Origin: Terrabacter terrigena
Lineage (GTDB): Bacteria > Actinomycetota > Actinomycetes > Actinomycetales > Dermatophilaceae
Direction of reading: 5' to 3'
NCBI RefSeq assembly: GCF_042676085.1
Contig: NZ_JBHTKH010000006.1
Coordinates: forward strand, 1 to 64,000
Length of the DNA stretch: 64,000 nt
Of the stretch, positions 26,654 through 34,730 are shown piece by piece (the stretch's first letter is position 1; each line of letters begins with the position of its first letter). The notes beneath the pieces are model-generated. The model made no database searches. It was given only the letters and a program-made list of their open reading frames with translations, and was not told the origin of the DNA. The position numbers and the translations under genes are program-made.

Positions 26654-28054
26654 ATGTCGAACAGCACCGAGGACCTGTTCGGGGCGGCCTCCGCCGCCGA
26701 GCGCGGTGACCAGCCGGCCTCGGCCGGCGTGGCCCCTCTCGCCGTCCGCATGCGCCCCCGCACCCTCGACGAGGTGCGCGGCCAGGGCAAGGTGCTCCGT
26801 CCCGGGAGCCCTCTGCGGCGGCTCATCGAGGGTTCCGGGGGTGCGGCCGGACCGCTGTCGGCGATCCTCTGGGGTCCGCCCGGCACCGGCAAGACGACGC
26901 TCGCGCACCTCGTGGCCACCGTGGCCGACCGTCGTTTCGTCGAGCTGTCGGCAGTCACGGCCGGCGTCAAGGACGTACGGGCGGTCATGGACGCAGCCGT
27001 CCGTGAGCGCGACCTCTACGCACGCCAGACCGTGCTCTTCCTCGACGAGATCCACCGCTTCACCAAGGCCCAGCAGGACGCGCTGCTGCCCGGCGTCGAG
27101 AACCGGACCGTCATCCTCGTCGCCGCGACGACCGAGAACCCGTCGTTCAGCATCATCTCGCCGCTGCTGTCCCGGTCGGTCCTCGTCACGCTGGAGTCCT
27201 TGTCCGACAAGGAGGTCGGCGACCTGCTCGGCGCCGCCCTGACCGACGAACGCGGCTTCGACGGAGCCCACACGCTCGACGCTGATGCGACCGAGCACCT
27301 GGTGCGCATCGCCGGTGGCGACGCGCGCAGGGCCCTCACGTCACTCGAGGCCGCGGCGGGCGTCGCGCTCGACGCGCAGCCGGCCGGACGCCTGTCCGAC
27401 GAGCCCGTCGAGATCACGCTGGCGCACGTGGAGCAGGCCGTGGCGCAGGCGGCGGTGCGCTACGACCGGGCCGGCGACCAGCACTACGACGTCGCGAGCG
27501 CGCTGATCAAGTCGATGCGCGGCAGCGACGTCGACGCCGCCCTGCACTACCTGGCGCGGATGCTCGAGGCAGGGGAGGACCCGCGCTTCATCGCCCGGCG
27601 CATCGTCATCTCGGCCAGCGAGGACGTCGGGATGGGCGACCCCACCGCCCTGCAGACCGCCGTCGCAGCCATGCACGCCGTGGCGCAGATCGGGATGCCG
27701 GAGGCGCGGATCATCCTCGCCCAGGCCGTCGTGCACAACGCCATGGCCCCCAAGTCCAACGCGGCATACCTCGGCATCAACGAGGCCATCGCCGACGTAC
27801 GCGCGGGGCGGGGGGGCGTCGTGCCCGCGCACCTGCGGGGGAGCGGGTACGCCGGCGCCGAGCGGATCGGTCACGGCAAGGGCTACGTGTACGCCCACGA
27901 CGAGCCCGACGGCGTGGCCGCCCAGCAGTACCTGCCCGACGACCTGCACGACGCGGTCAGCTACTACCGACCGACCGACCGCGGCTTCGAGGAACGACTC
28001 CGGGCGCGTTGGGAGTGGCTCTCGGGACGGCTGGGCCGCACACGTCGGCAGTGA
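26654..28054 (+). CDS. rarA: Replication-associated recombination ATPase RarA (MgsA)
   Basis: 466 residues, clamp-loader-like AAA+ ATPase. Walker A is WGPPGTGKTTLAHL, Walker B is VLFLDEIHRFTKAQQDALL, sensor I is AATTENPSF. The C-terminal tetramerisation region begins near HYDVASALIKSMRGSDVDAALHYLARM. It acts at stalled replication forks. ATG 26654 is conventional, but GTG 26651 sits 6 nt after TAGCCT (26639-26644), so a leaderless start three bases upstream is possible. Divergent from the MMPL gene. Confidence 0.93.
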   Translation: MSNSTEDLFGAASAAERGDQPASAGVAPLAVRMRPRTLDEVRGQGKVLRPGSPLRRLIEGSGGAAGPLSAILWGPPGTGKTTLAHLVATVADRRFVELSAVTAGVKDVRAVMDAAVRERDLYARQTVLFLDEIHRFTKAQQDALLPGVENRTVILVAATTENPSFSIISPLLSRSVLVTLESLSDKEVGDLLGAALTDERGFDGAHTLDADATEHLVRIAGGDARRALTSLEAAAGVALDAQPAGRLSDEPVEITLAHVEQAVAQAAVRYDRAGDQHYDVASALIKSMRGSDVDAALHYLARMLEAGEDPRFIARRIVISASEDVGMGDPTALQTAVAAMHAVAQIGMPEARIILAQAVVHNAMAPKSNAAYLGINEAIADVRAGRGGVVPAHLRGSGYAGAERIGHGKGYVYAHDEPDGVAAQQYLPDDLHDAVSYYRPTDRGFEERLRARWEWLSGRLGRTRRQ

Positions 28055-28373
28055 CGCGCCCGCCCCGTTCGACGGCGTCGGGCATCAGCCGCGGCGGGTG
28101 TCGACGTGATGTCGTGAGGGTGTCGTGGGGGTGTCGCGAGGGGCGTTTGTTTCGGGTGCTCCGCGTGTGGACGGACATTGTGTGGCCCAGGGGGGTGCTC
28201 GGTAACGATTTGTCATCCATGCACGTCTCGATGCTTGGACACGGCGAGTCTCTGTGGCAGGCTCACGACGTCCCGGCGGGGGTGGAGCAGCGACGCTCTG
28301 GTCTCCTACGGGGACGGCACGGGTGACGAGAACCCCGAGCCAGATGTGATCCCACCAGGATGGAGACAACGCG
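28055..28373 (+). promoter_or_regulatory. 319-bp intergenic region upstream of the peptide ABC importer
   Basis: No convincing long gene. It contains an 11-bp-phased array of GGGTGTCG-type octamers starting at 28096, 28107, 28118 and 28129, which looks like a regulator-binding array. A possible -10 (TAACGA, 28203-28208) precedes a short frame ATG 28219 to TGA 28326 (35 codons) by 10 nt. That frame shows no recognisable similarity. GGAG at 28362-28365 is the ribosome-binding site of the following gene. Confidence 0.5.
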
Positions 28374-29411
28374 TTGAACGCCATGCCGGAGCCCTCAGCA
28401 ACCGCGCTGACCGAGGCATCCGATGAGAAGCCTTCGACGACGACGCAGCACCAGGAGAAGCGCACCGGGCGTTCTCCGGGCCAGGTCGCCTGGTCACGGC
28501 TCAAGCAGGACAAGGTCGCGATCTTCTGCTTCGTCGTCATCATCTTCTTCGTCCTCCTGGCGATCTTCGCCCCCCTCGTCGTCTCGCTCCAGAACGTCGA
28601 CCCCATCACGAAGAGCAAGGCCACGGTCGACGCCGTCCACACCGAGCTCGTCGACTTCAACGGCCTCCCCGAGCAGGGCTCCAGCTCGGCCCACTGGCTC
28701 GGGGTCGAGCCCCGCCTCGGCCGCGACCTGTTCGCCCGGTTCGCCTACGGCGCCCGCCCCTCGCTGGTCATCGGGTTCGTCGCGGCCGCGGTCTCGACCA
28801 TCATCGGCGTGACGCTCGGGCTGCTCGCCGGCTACCTCGGCGGCGTCGTCGACAAGGTCATCTCCTGGGTCATCGACTTCTTCCTGTCGCTGCCCATCCT
28901 CATCGTCATCGTCGCTGTGGTGCCCCTCATGCAGAAGAGCATCCAGGGCGACGGCAACCTGAGTGCCGAAGAGACCTCCAACCTCCGCTTCTGGGTGCTG
29001 ATCGTCGTTCTGTTCATCCTCGGGTGGATGGGCCTGGCCCGCCTCGTGCGAGGTGAGGTCAAGAGCCTGCGTGAGCGCGAGTTCGTGCAGGCGGCCCGCG
29101 CCATCGGCGTCCCGACGCGAGGCATCCTCTTCCGAGAGATCCTGCCCAACCTCGTCGGCCCGATCATCGTCTCGGCGTCGATCGCCGTCCCGGCCTACAT
29201 CACCTACGAGGCCACCCTGAGCTACCTCGGCGTCGGCCTCGTCGAGCCCACCGCGTCCTGGGGTCGCACCATCGCCGACGCCCAGACCCTCTTTGCCACC
29301 TACCCCCTGTGGTTGTGGCCCTCGGTCATCGGCCTGTCGCTGCTCGTCCTCTCGCTGAGCCTGCTCGGCGACTCGATCCGCGACGCCTTCGACCCCACCA
29401 GCCGGCGATGA
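28374..29411 (+). CDS. ABC transporter permease, OppC/DppC type
   Basis: 345 residues. An N-terminal polar segment and first helix (VAIFCFVVIIFFVLLAIFAPLV) come first, with the extracytoplasmic LGVEPRLGRDLFARFAYGARPSL characteristic of DppC. The binding-protein-dependent transport EAA loop follows (EFVQAARAIGVPTRGILFREILPN). It forms the inner-membrane channel with the OppB-type protein at 31378. TTG 28374 has GGAG 8 nt upstream; ATG 28383 would be 17 nt away. It is the first gene of the transporter operon, an unusual position for the C-type permease. Confidence 0.9.
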   Translation: MNAMPEPSATALTEASDEKPSTTTQHQEKRTGRSPGQVAWSRLKQDKVAIFCFVVIIFFVLLAIFAPLVVSLQNVDPITKSKATVDAVHTELVDFNGLPEQGSSSAHWLGVEPRLGRDLFARFAYGARPSLVIGFVAAAVSTIIGVTLGLLAGYLGGVVDKVISWVIDFFLSLPILIVIVAVVPLMQKSIQGDGNLSAEETSNLRFWVLIVVLFILGWMGLARLVRGEVKSLREREFVQAARAIGVPTRGILFREILPNLVGPIIVSASIAVPAYITYEATLSYLGVGLVEPTASWGRTIADAQTLFATYPLWLWPSVIGLSLLVLSLSLLGDSIRDAFDPTSRR

Positions 29412-29482
29412 CCCCACCCGGGTCTCGGTCAACAGATGTTCCCGGCAAAACGCCGGGACACGCACAAAGGGAGCAAACAACA

Positions 29483-31264
29483 ATGCGCTGGACCAAAGTC
29501 CTGACCGTGGGGGCCGCGGCCTCCCTCGGCTTCGTCGCAGCTTGCGGCGCGCCGGCTGCCAACAACGGCGGTACCGGTGGCACCAACGGCGCCGGCAACG
29601 GCGGCGCCGTCGAGGGCGCCTCGGCCGGCCTCATGCCCGACGCCAAGGGCCCCGCTCCGGAGATCCCCGGTGCCAAGAAGGGCGGCATCCTCACGGTTGC
29701 CAACTCCGGCGTCCCGGCCACCATGGACCCGAGCGACGAGTTCTACCAGGACTCCGCCGTCATCTTCTCGCTGTCGCACCGCGCGCTGACCACGTTCACG
29801 CAGCGCGACGGCAAGACGGTCCTCGTGCCCGACCTCGCCACCGACCTCGGCAAGGCTTCCGAGGACGGCCTGACCTGGACCTTCACGCTCAAGGACGGCA
29901 TCAAGTACGAGGACGGCACGCCGGTCAAGGCCGCCGACATCGCCTACGCCGCCAAGCGCTCGTTCGACCCCGACCTCGCCGCGAACGGTCCCACCTACCA
30001 GCGCGAGTTCTTCAAGGGCGGTGCCGACTACCAGGGCCCGTTCAAGGGTGACAAGAACTGGAAGGGCGTCGAGGCTCCCGACGACAAGACCGTCGTCTTC
30101 CACCTCGAGAAGCGCTTCGAGACGCTTCCGTACTTCGTGTCCTTCAACCAGTTCACGCCGATCCCCGAGGCGAAGGACAAGAAGGCCGACTACAAGCTGC
30201 ACCCGCTGGCCACCGGCCCGTACATGTTCGACAAGTACACGCCCGGCTCCGAGCTCACGCTCAAGCGCAACCCCAACTGGGACCCCGCCACCGACCCGGC
30301 CCGTCACAACTACCCCGACGGCTACGACTTCAAGTTCGGCGTCGACACGGTGAAGACGCAGACGGCCATCCTCGCCTCCAACGGCACCGATGCCACGACG
30401 CTCAACTGGGAGGGCATCGACTCCTCCCTCATCTCGCAGATCGAGGGCGACAAGAAGTCGCAGTTCTCCGAGGGCCCGTCGTCCTGCGTGATCATGGTCA
30501 ACATGGACGCGACGAAGATCCCGCTGCCCGTGCGCAAGGCGATCGCCGTCGCCTACCCGTTCGACTCGATGCACAAGGCTGCCGGTGACACGACGCACTC
30601 GTTCACGCCGGCCAGCACGATGATCCCGCCGCAGATCCCCGGCTTCCAGAAGTACGAGGCCGAGGCTGCCCCCGGCTTCAAGATGAACGGCCAGGGCGAC
30701 GGCGACCCCGCCAAGGCCAAGGAGATGCTCGCCGCGGCCGGCTACGGCCCCGACAAGCCCTTCGAGCTCATCTACTACTACACGAACGACGACGACACGG
30801 CTCAGAAGGCCAACCAGGTCCGCAAGCAGAAGCTGCAGGCTGCCGGCTTCAAGGTCACCGACCTCGGTGTGCCCAACGCGGAGCGCCGCAAGCTCATCGG
30901 CAAGCCCAAGGGCAAGTACAACATGCTCCAGGGCCCGCGCGGCTGGTGCTTCGACTGGCCGTCCGCCGACTCGATCATCCCGCCCACCGTCGGCACCATC
31001 GCCCTCTCGCAGGGTGGCACGACGTTCGGCAACTTCTCGGACGCCAAGATCGACGCCGAGATCAAGCGCATCCAGCAGCTCTCCATCACGGAGCAGGGGC
31101 CGGAGTGGGCCAAGATGGACAAGTGGCTCACGGAGAACTACCTCCTGGCCATCCCGGACTACTACGACAAGGGCAACCAGGTCTTCGGCACGAAGGTCAA
31201 GAACGTCCACAACAACCCCAACAAGGGCATGCCCGAGATCACCTCGATCTGGATCGACCAGTAA
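29483..31264 (+). CDS. ABC transporter substrate-binding lipoprotein, family 5 (peptide/nickel type)
   Basis: 593 residues. The lipoprotein signal is MRWTKVLTVGAAASLGFVAAC with lipobox V-A-A-C. A Gly/Asn linker (NNGGTGGTNGAGNGG) follows, then the SBP_bac_5 fold starting KKGGILTVANSGVPATMDPSD. RGWCFDWPSADSIIP is the family's late motif. It captures an oligopeptide or similar ligand for the flanking permeases. ATG 29483 has AAAGGGAG upstream. The message is likely abundant: codon choice is strongly biased to GAC/AAG/ACC, and two hairpins follow its stop. Ligand cannot be predicted. Confidence 0.93.
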   Translation: MRWTKVLTVGAAASLGFVAACGAPAANNGGTGGTNGAGNGGAVEGASAGLMPDAKGPAPEIPGAKKGGILTVANSGVPATMDPSDEFYQDSAVIFSLSHRALTTFTQRDGKTVLVPDLATDLGKASEDGLTWTFTLKDGIKYEDGTPVKAADIAYAAKRSFDPDLAANGPTYQREFFKGGADYQGPFKGDKNWKGVEAPDDKTVVFHLEKRFETLPYFVSFNQFTPIPEAKDKKADYKLHPLATGPYMFDKYTPGSELTLKRNPNWDPATDPARHNYPDGYDFKFGVDTVKTQTAILASNGTDATTLNWEGIDSSLISQIEGDKKSQFSEGPSSCVIMVNMDATKIPLPVRKAIAVAYPFDSMHKAAGDTTHSFTPASTMIPPQIPGFQKYEAEAAPGFKMNGQGDGDPAKAKEMLAAAGYGPDKPFELIYYYTNDDDTAQKANQVRKQKLQAAGFKVTDLGVPNAERRKLIGKPKGKYNMLQGPRGWCFDWPSADSIIPPTVGTIALSQGGTTFGNFSDAKIDAEIKRIQQLSITEQGPEWAKMDKWLTENYLLAIPDYYDKGNQVFGTKVKNVHNNPNKGMPEITSIWIDQ

Positions 31265-31277
31265 GAGGCAGTGACAT

Positions 31278-31292
31278 CGCCCCCTCGGGGCG
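31278..31292 (+). terminator. Small intercistronic hairpin after the binding-protein gene
   Basis: CGCCCC-CTC-GGGGCG starts 14 nt past the binding-protein stop. It could protect the 3' end of an abundant upstream message or attenuate readthrough. Confidence 0.45.
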
Positions 31293-31315
31293 GTACCACT
31301 GAACTGATAGCCGCG

Positions 31316-31345
31316 GTGGGGGTCCGGGATGTCCCGGACCCCCAC
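31316..31345 (+). terminator. Intercistronic 14-bp hairpin (attenuator or RNA stabiliser)
   Basis: A perfect 14-bp inverted repeat pairs GTGGGGGTCCGGGA (31316-31329) with TCCCGGACCCCCAC (31332-31345). It lies 33 nt before the next gene's start and has no T-run. Its location between the binding protein and the permease fits differential expression within one operon. Confidence 0.6.
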
Positions 31346-31377
31346 CTACGGCGCCCACCCCGTTCGGAAGGCAACCC

Positions 31378-32364
31378 GTGCTCACCTACATCCTCAGGCG
31401 CCTGGCCCTCGCCCTGAGCGTCATCCTCGCCACGTTGGTCTCGACCTTCGTGCTGTTCTTCGCCGGGCCGGGAGACCCCGCCCAGGCGATGTGCCCGGAG
31501 AGCCGGTGCACCCCCGAGCGGCTGGCCCAGATCACCCGGAGCCTCGGTCTCGACAAGCCGATCGTCAGCCAGTTCACCGACTACTTCCAGGGCTTGATCG
31601 CCGGCCGTGACTTCGTCTACGCGGGCGACACGGTGCACTGCGGCGCCCCCTGCCTCGGCTTCTCGTTCGTGACCCGTCAGTCGGTCAACGACGAGCTCTT
31701 CTCGCGCTTCCCGAACACCTTCGTGCTGGCCCTGATGGCCGCCGTCATCTTCGTCGTGGTCGGAGTATCGAGCGGTATCTTCGCCGCCACCCGCCGCGGC
31801 ACCCCGGCCGACCGCATCGTCGTCGGAGTCTCGCAGGTCATGGGCGCCATCCCGTACTACGTGCTCGCCCTGCTCACGGCCCTCTACCCCGTGGTGCTCT
31901 GGGGACTGCTGCCGCAATACTCGCCCCTCTCGAGCGGTGTCGGCCCGTACGTCGTGGGCATGATCGCCCCGGCGCTCATCCTCGGGCTCGTCACCTCGTC
32001 GCAGTACACCCGCTACACCCGCAACTCGATGCTCGACACCTTGTCGATGGACTACATCCGGACGGCCCGGTCCAAGGGCATCAGCGAGCGCACCGTGCTG
32101 TTCAAGCACGGCTTCCGCGCCGCGATGAGCCCCATCGCCACGATCCTTGGCCTCGACATGGCCGCCCTGCTCACCGGGACCCTCATCACCGAGCAGATCT
32201 TCGGTGTCGACGGCATCGGCAGGCGCACCATCACGGCCTTCCGCGCGCTCGACCTGCCCGTGATCATGGGTAGCGTGCTCATCGGAGCAACGGTCGTCGT
32301 GCTGATGAACCTCCTCGTCGACATCGCGTACTCCTTCATCGACCCGCGAGTGAGGCTCTCGTGA
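31378..32364 (+). CDS. ABC transporter permease, OppB/DppB type
   Basis: 328 residues. The N-terminal helix is LTYILRRLALALSVILATLVSTFVLFFAGPGDPA, the standard DppB opening. The EAA loop is DYIRTARSKGISERTVLFKHGFRAAMSPI and the last helices are around TEQIFGVDGIGRRTITAFRALDLPVIMG. An inserted extracytoplasmic stretch holds three Cys residues (MCPESRC and VHCGAPC). GTG 31378 has GGAAGG 6 nt upstream. It is translationally coupled to the ATPase gene by a GTGA overlap. Confidence 0.92.
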   Translation: MLTYILRRLALALSVILATLVSTFVLFFAGPGDPAQAMCPESRCTPERLAQITRSLGLDKPIVSQFTDYFQGLIAGRDFVYAGDTVHCGAPCLGFSFVTRQSVNDELFSRFPNTFVLALMAAVIFVVVGVSSGIFAATRRGTPADRIVVGVSQVMGAIPYYVLALLTALYPVVLWGLLPQYSPLSSGVGPYVVGMIAPALILGLVTSSQYTRYTRNSMLDTLSMDYIRTARSKGISERTVLFKHGFRAAMSPIATILGLDMAALLTGTLITEQIFGVDGIGRRTITAFRALDLPVIMGSVLIGATVVVLMNLLVDIAYSFIDPRVRLS

Positions 32365-33431
32365 CCGCGACCGCGAACACCATCTCGACCCAGACGGCAG
32401 AGGCGCGTGACGCCGGCGACGTCGTCCTCGACGTCAACGACCTGTCCGTCGCCTTCCCCACCGAGGAAGGCGTGGTCCAGGCCGTCTCCAACCTGACCTA
32501 CCGGGCCCGTCTCGGGCGCACGCTCGCCATCGTCGGTGAGTCCGGCTCGGGCAAGTCCGTGAGCAGCATGGCGGTGCTCGGGCTCCACAACCCGAAGCGC
32601 ACCCGCATCACGGGCAGCATCAAGCTCGACGGCCTCGAGCTCGTCGGGGCCCCGCCCTCGACGTTCCAGAAGATCCGCAGCACCAAGGCTGCGATGGTCT
32701 TCCAGGACCCCCAGAGCTCGCTGCACCCGTTCCACAAGGTCGGCAAGCAGATCGCCGAGGCCTACCAGGCGCACAACAAGGTCAGCAAGCAGATCGCCTA
32801 CAAGCGCGCGGTCGAGATGCTCGACCTCGTCGGCATCCCGAACCCGCAGCGCCGGGCCCACCAGTACCCCCACGAGTTCTCGGGCGGTATGCGCCAGCGC
32901 GCCATGATCGCGCTCGGCCTGGTCAACAACCCGAAGCTGCTCATCGCCGACGAGCCGACGACGGCCCTCGACGTGACGGTCCAGGCCCAGATCCTCGACC
33001 TCGTCAACGAGCTCCAGAAGGAGTTCGGCTCGGCGGTCATCCTCATCACGCACGACCTCGCGGTCGTCGCCGAGACCGCCGACGACATCCTCGTCATGTA
33101 CGCGGGTCGCGGCGTGGAGAAGGGCAGCGCCAAGGAGGTTCTGGCGCAGCCGTCGATGCCCTACACGTACGGCCTGCTCCAGTCGCTGCCGTCGCACTCC
33201 GAGGACCTCGATGAGCTCAAGGCCATCCCGGGCACCCCGCCCAGCCTGCTCAACCTGCCGTCGGGCTGCTCGTTCCACCCTCGCTGCGTGTTCAAGGACC
33301 AGGTGTCCGGCGACGCCTGCTTCACGACGCTGCCCGAGCTGCGGCCGACGCCCGGCCTCAGCAACCGTGAAATCCGCTGCCACCTGGCCGACCCCGTGGC
33401 CACGCTGCAGCTCGACGAGGGAGCCCGATGA
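32361..33431 (+). CDS. ABC transporter ATP-binding protein, OppD/DppD type
   Basis: 356 residues. Walker A is GESGSGKSV, the Q-loop is VFQDPQSSLHP, the signature is EFSGGMRQRAMIALGL, Walker B is LLIADEPTTALD and the H-loop lies in ITHDLAVVAE. The C-terminal oligopeptide-transporter extension carries the Cys-rich CSFHPRCVF...ACFTTLPEL...NREIRCH segment; such clusters bind an iron-sulfur centre in some relatives. GTG 32361 overlaps the permease stop, and its own stop overlaps the second ATPase (ATGA). Confidence 0.93.
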   Translation: MTATANTISTQTAEARDAGDVVLDVNDLSVAFPTEEGVVQAVSNLTYRARLGRTLAIVGESGSGKSVSSMAVLGLHNPKRTRITGSIKLDGLELVGAPPSTFQKIRSTKAAMVFQDPQSSLHPFHKVGKQIAEAYQAHNKVSKQIAYKRAVEMLDLVGIPNPQRRAHQYPHEFSGGMRQRAMIALGLVNNPKLLIADEPTTALDVTVQAQILDLVNELQKEFGSAVILITHDLAVVAETADDILVMYAGRGVEKGSAKEVLAQPSMPYTYGLLQSLPSHSEDLDELKAIPGTPPSLLNLPSGCSFHPRCVFKDQVSGDACFTTLPELRPTPGLSNREIRCHLADPVATLQLDEGAR

Positions 33432-34480
33432 GCGACCAGACGCTGCTCAAGGTCACCGACCTCCAGCGCTATTTTCCCTTCCGTGAGGTGCAGGGGCTGA
33501 AGATGGTGCGGGCGACGGTCAAGGCCGTCGACGGCATCAGCTTCACCGTTAAGGAGGGCCAGACGCTCGGCCTCGTGGGCGAGTCCGGCTGTGGCAAGTC
33601 GACGACGTCACGTCTCGTGACCCGCCTCGACGAGCCCACCGGAGGCACCATCGAGTTCGAGGGGCGCGACATCACGCACCTCAAGGAGCACGAGCTGCGC
33701 GGCATCCGCCGCGACGTGCAGATGATCTTCCAGGACCCGTACTCCTCGCTGAACCCGAGGCACACGGTCGGCTCGATCCTCAGCACGCCCCTGCGGGTGC
33801 ACGGCCTGCACAAGGGCAAGGAGAAGGCGCGTGTCCAGCAGCTGCTCGAGCTCGTGGGCCTCAACCCCGAGCACATCAACCGCTACCCGTCGGAGTTCTC
33901 CGGCGGCCAGCGCCAGCGCATCGGCATCGCGCGCGCCCTCGCGGTCGAGCCCAAGCTGATCATCGCCGACGAGCCGGTCTCGGCCCTGGACGTGTCGATC
34001 CAGGCGCAGGTGATGAACCTGCTGGCCAAGCTGCGCAACGAGCTCGACCTCGCGTTCATCTTCGTCGCCCACGACCTCGGCGTCGTGCGCCACTTCTGCG
34101 ACCAGGTCGCGGTGATGTACCTCGGCAAGATCGTCGAGTACGGCGACAAGAAGAAGATCTACGAGGCCCCGGAGCACCCGTACACCCAGGCGCTCCTCTC
34201 GGCGGCCCCCGACATCAACGTCGCCCGCGGCATCGCCCCCAAGGAGCGCATCCGCCTCGTCGGCGACGTGCCGAGCCCGATCGACCCCCCGAGCGGCTGC
34301 CGGTTCCGCACCCGGTGCTGGAAGGCCCAGGACATCTGCGCCCAGCAGGAGCCGCCGCTGCTGACGGCGACGGCCGAGGAGTCCACGCGGAGCTTCCGCG
34401 AGGGTGGCGTCCACCTGCAGGCGTGCCACTTCCCGGAGGTCAAGACCGACCTGGTCGCCGAGGTCGGACACTCCGCCTGA
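33428..34480 (+). CDS. ABC transporter ATP-binding protein, OppF/DppF type
   Basis: 350 residues. Walker A is GESGCGKST, the Q-loop is IFQDPYSSLNP, the signature is EFSGGQRQRIGIARAL, Walker B is IIADEPVSALD and the H-loop is VAHDLGVV. The C-terminal extension has CRFRTRCWKAQDICAQQEPPL and a final CHFPE, the paired Cys set of this family. It pairs with the preceding ATPase to power the importer. A strong terminator follows. Confidence 0.93.
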   Translation: MSDQTLLKVTDLQRYFPFREVQGLKMVRATVKAVDGISFTVKEGQTLGLVGESGCGKSTTSRLVTRLDEPTGGTIEFEGRDITHLKEHELRGIRRDVQMIFQDPYSSLNPRHTVGSILSTPLRVHGLHKGKEKARVQQLLELVGLNPEHINRYPSEFSGGQRQRIGIARALAVEPKLIIADEPVSALDVSIQAQVMNLLAKLRNELDLAFIFVAHDLGVVRHFCDQVAVMYLGKIVEYGDKKKIYEAPEHPYTQALLSAAPDINVARGIAPKERIRLVGDVPSPIDPPSGCRFRTRCWKAQDICAQQEPPLLTATAEESTRSFREGGVHLQACHFPEVKTDLVAEVGHSA

Positions 34481-34501
34481 GGCCTGGGCCAGAGCCCGTA
34501 T

Positions 34502-34541
34502 GCCGCTGGGCCGGCTCCCGCACGGGGGCCGGCCCAGCGGC
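34502..34541 (+). terminator. Terminator of the ABC importer operon
   Basis: A stem of 18 pairs with one G-T wobble joins 34502-34519 to 34524-34541 across a 4-nt loop (GCAC). Arm core: GCCGCTGGGCCGGC. It begins 22 nt after the last ATPase stop. No T-run. One copy of the GTATGCCG octamer (34498-34505) overlaps its 5' foot. Confidence 0.75.
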
Positions 34542-34584
34542 GTGCCCGGGGCAAAGGTGGTGGGACTCGCGTCACGTGGTCGGT

Positions 34585-34730
34585 TAGGGTTGTCGGCGTG
34601 ATGGACACGAAAAGCACGGTGGTGGCGAGCGCGGCGGGACGAGCCCGCTGGGGGTCGGTCGCGCCCTGCTGACGCGCACGCCGACCCCGCCCCGACCCCA
34701 CCAGCCCACGATCCACCTCGAGGACATCAC
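34585..34730 (+). promoter_or_regulatory. alaS leader with possible leader peptide and two alternative pairings
   Basis: TAGGGT (34585-34590) fits a -10. A short frame starts at GTG 34598 (7 nt later) or ATG 34601 and ends at TGA 34670-34672; five of its 24 residues are Ala. GGGGTCGG (34651-34658), inside this frame, can pair exactly with either of two CCGACCCC copies (34681-34688 or 34692-34699). That geometry could allow attenuation of alaS. The inference is weak because Ala is common in any frame here. Confidence 0.35.

Noticed and set aside
23647..26988. Single 1113-codon minus-strand frame spanning GNAT and beyond
   Set aside because: Only the last 264 codons look like protein; the rest is Arg/Pro-rich shadow of the MMPL and rarA genes.
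34540..34600. T-box-like stretch (AAAGGTGGTGGGAC...CGCG) before alaS
   Set aside because: It resembles the T-box core only loosely, no specifier loop or antiterminator can be built, and actinobacterial T-boxes known to me precede ileS.
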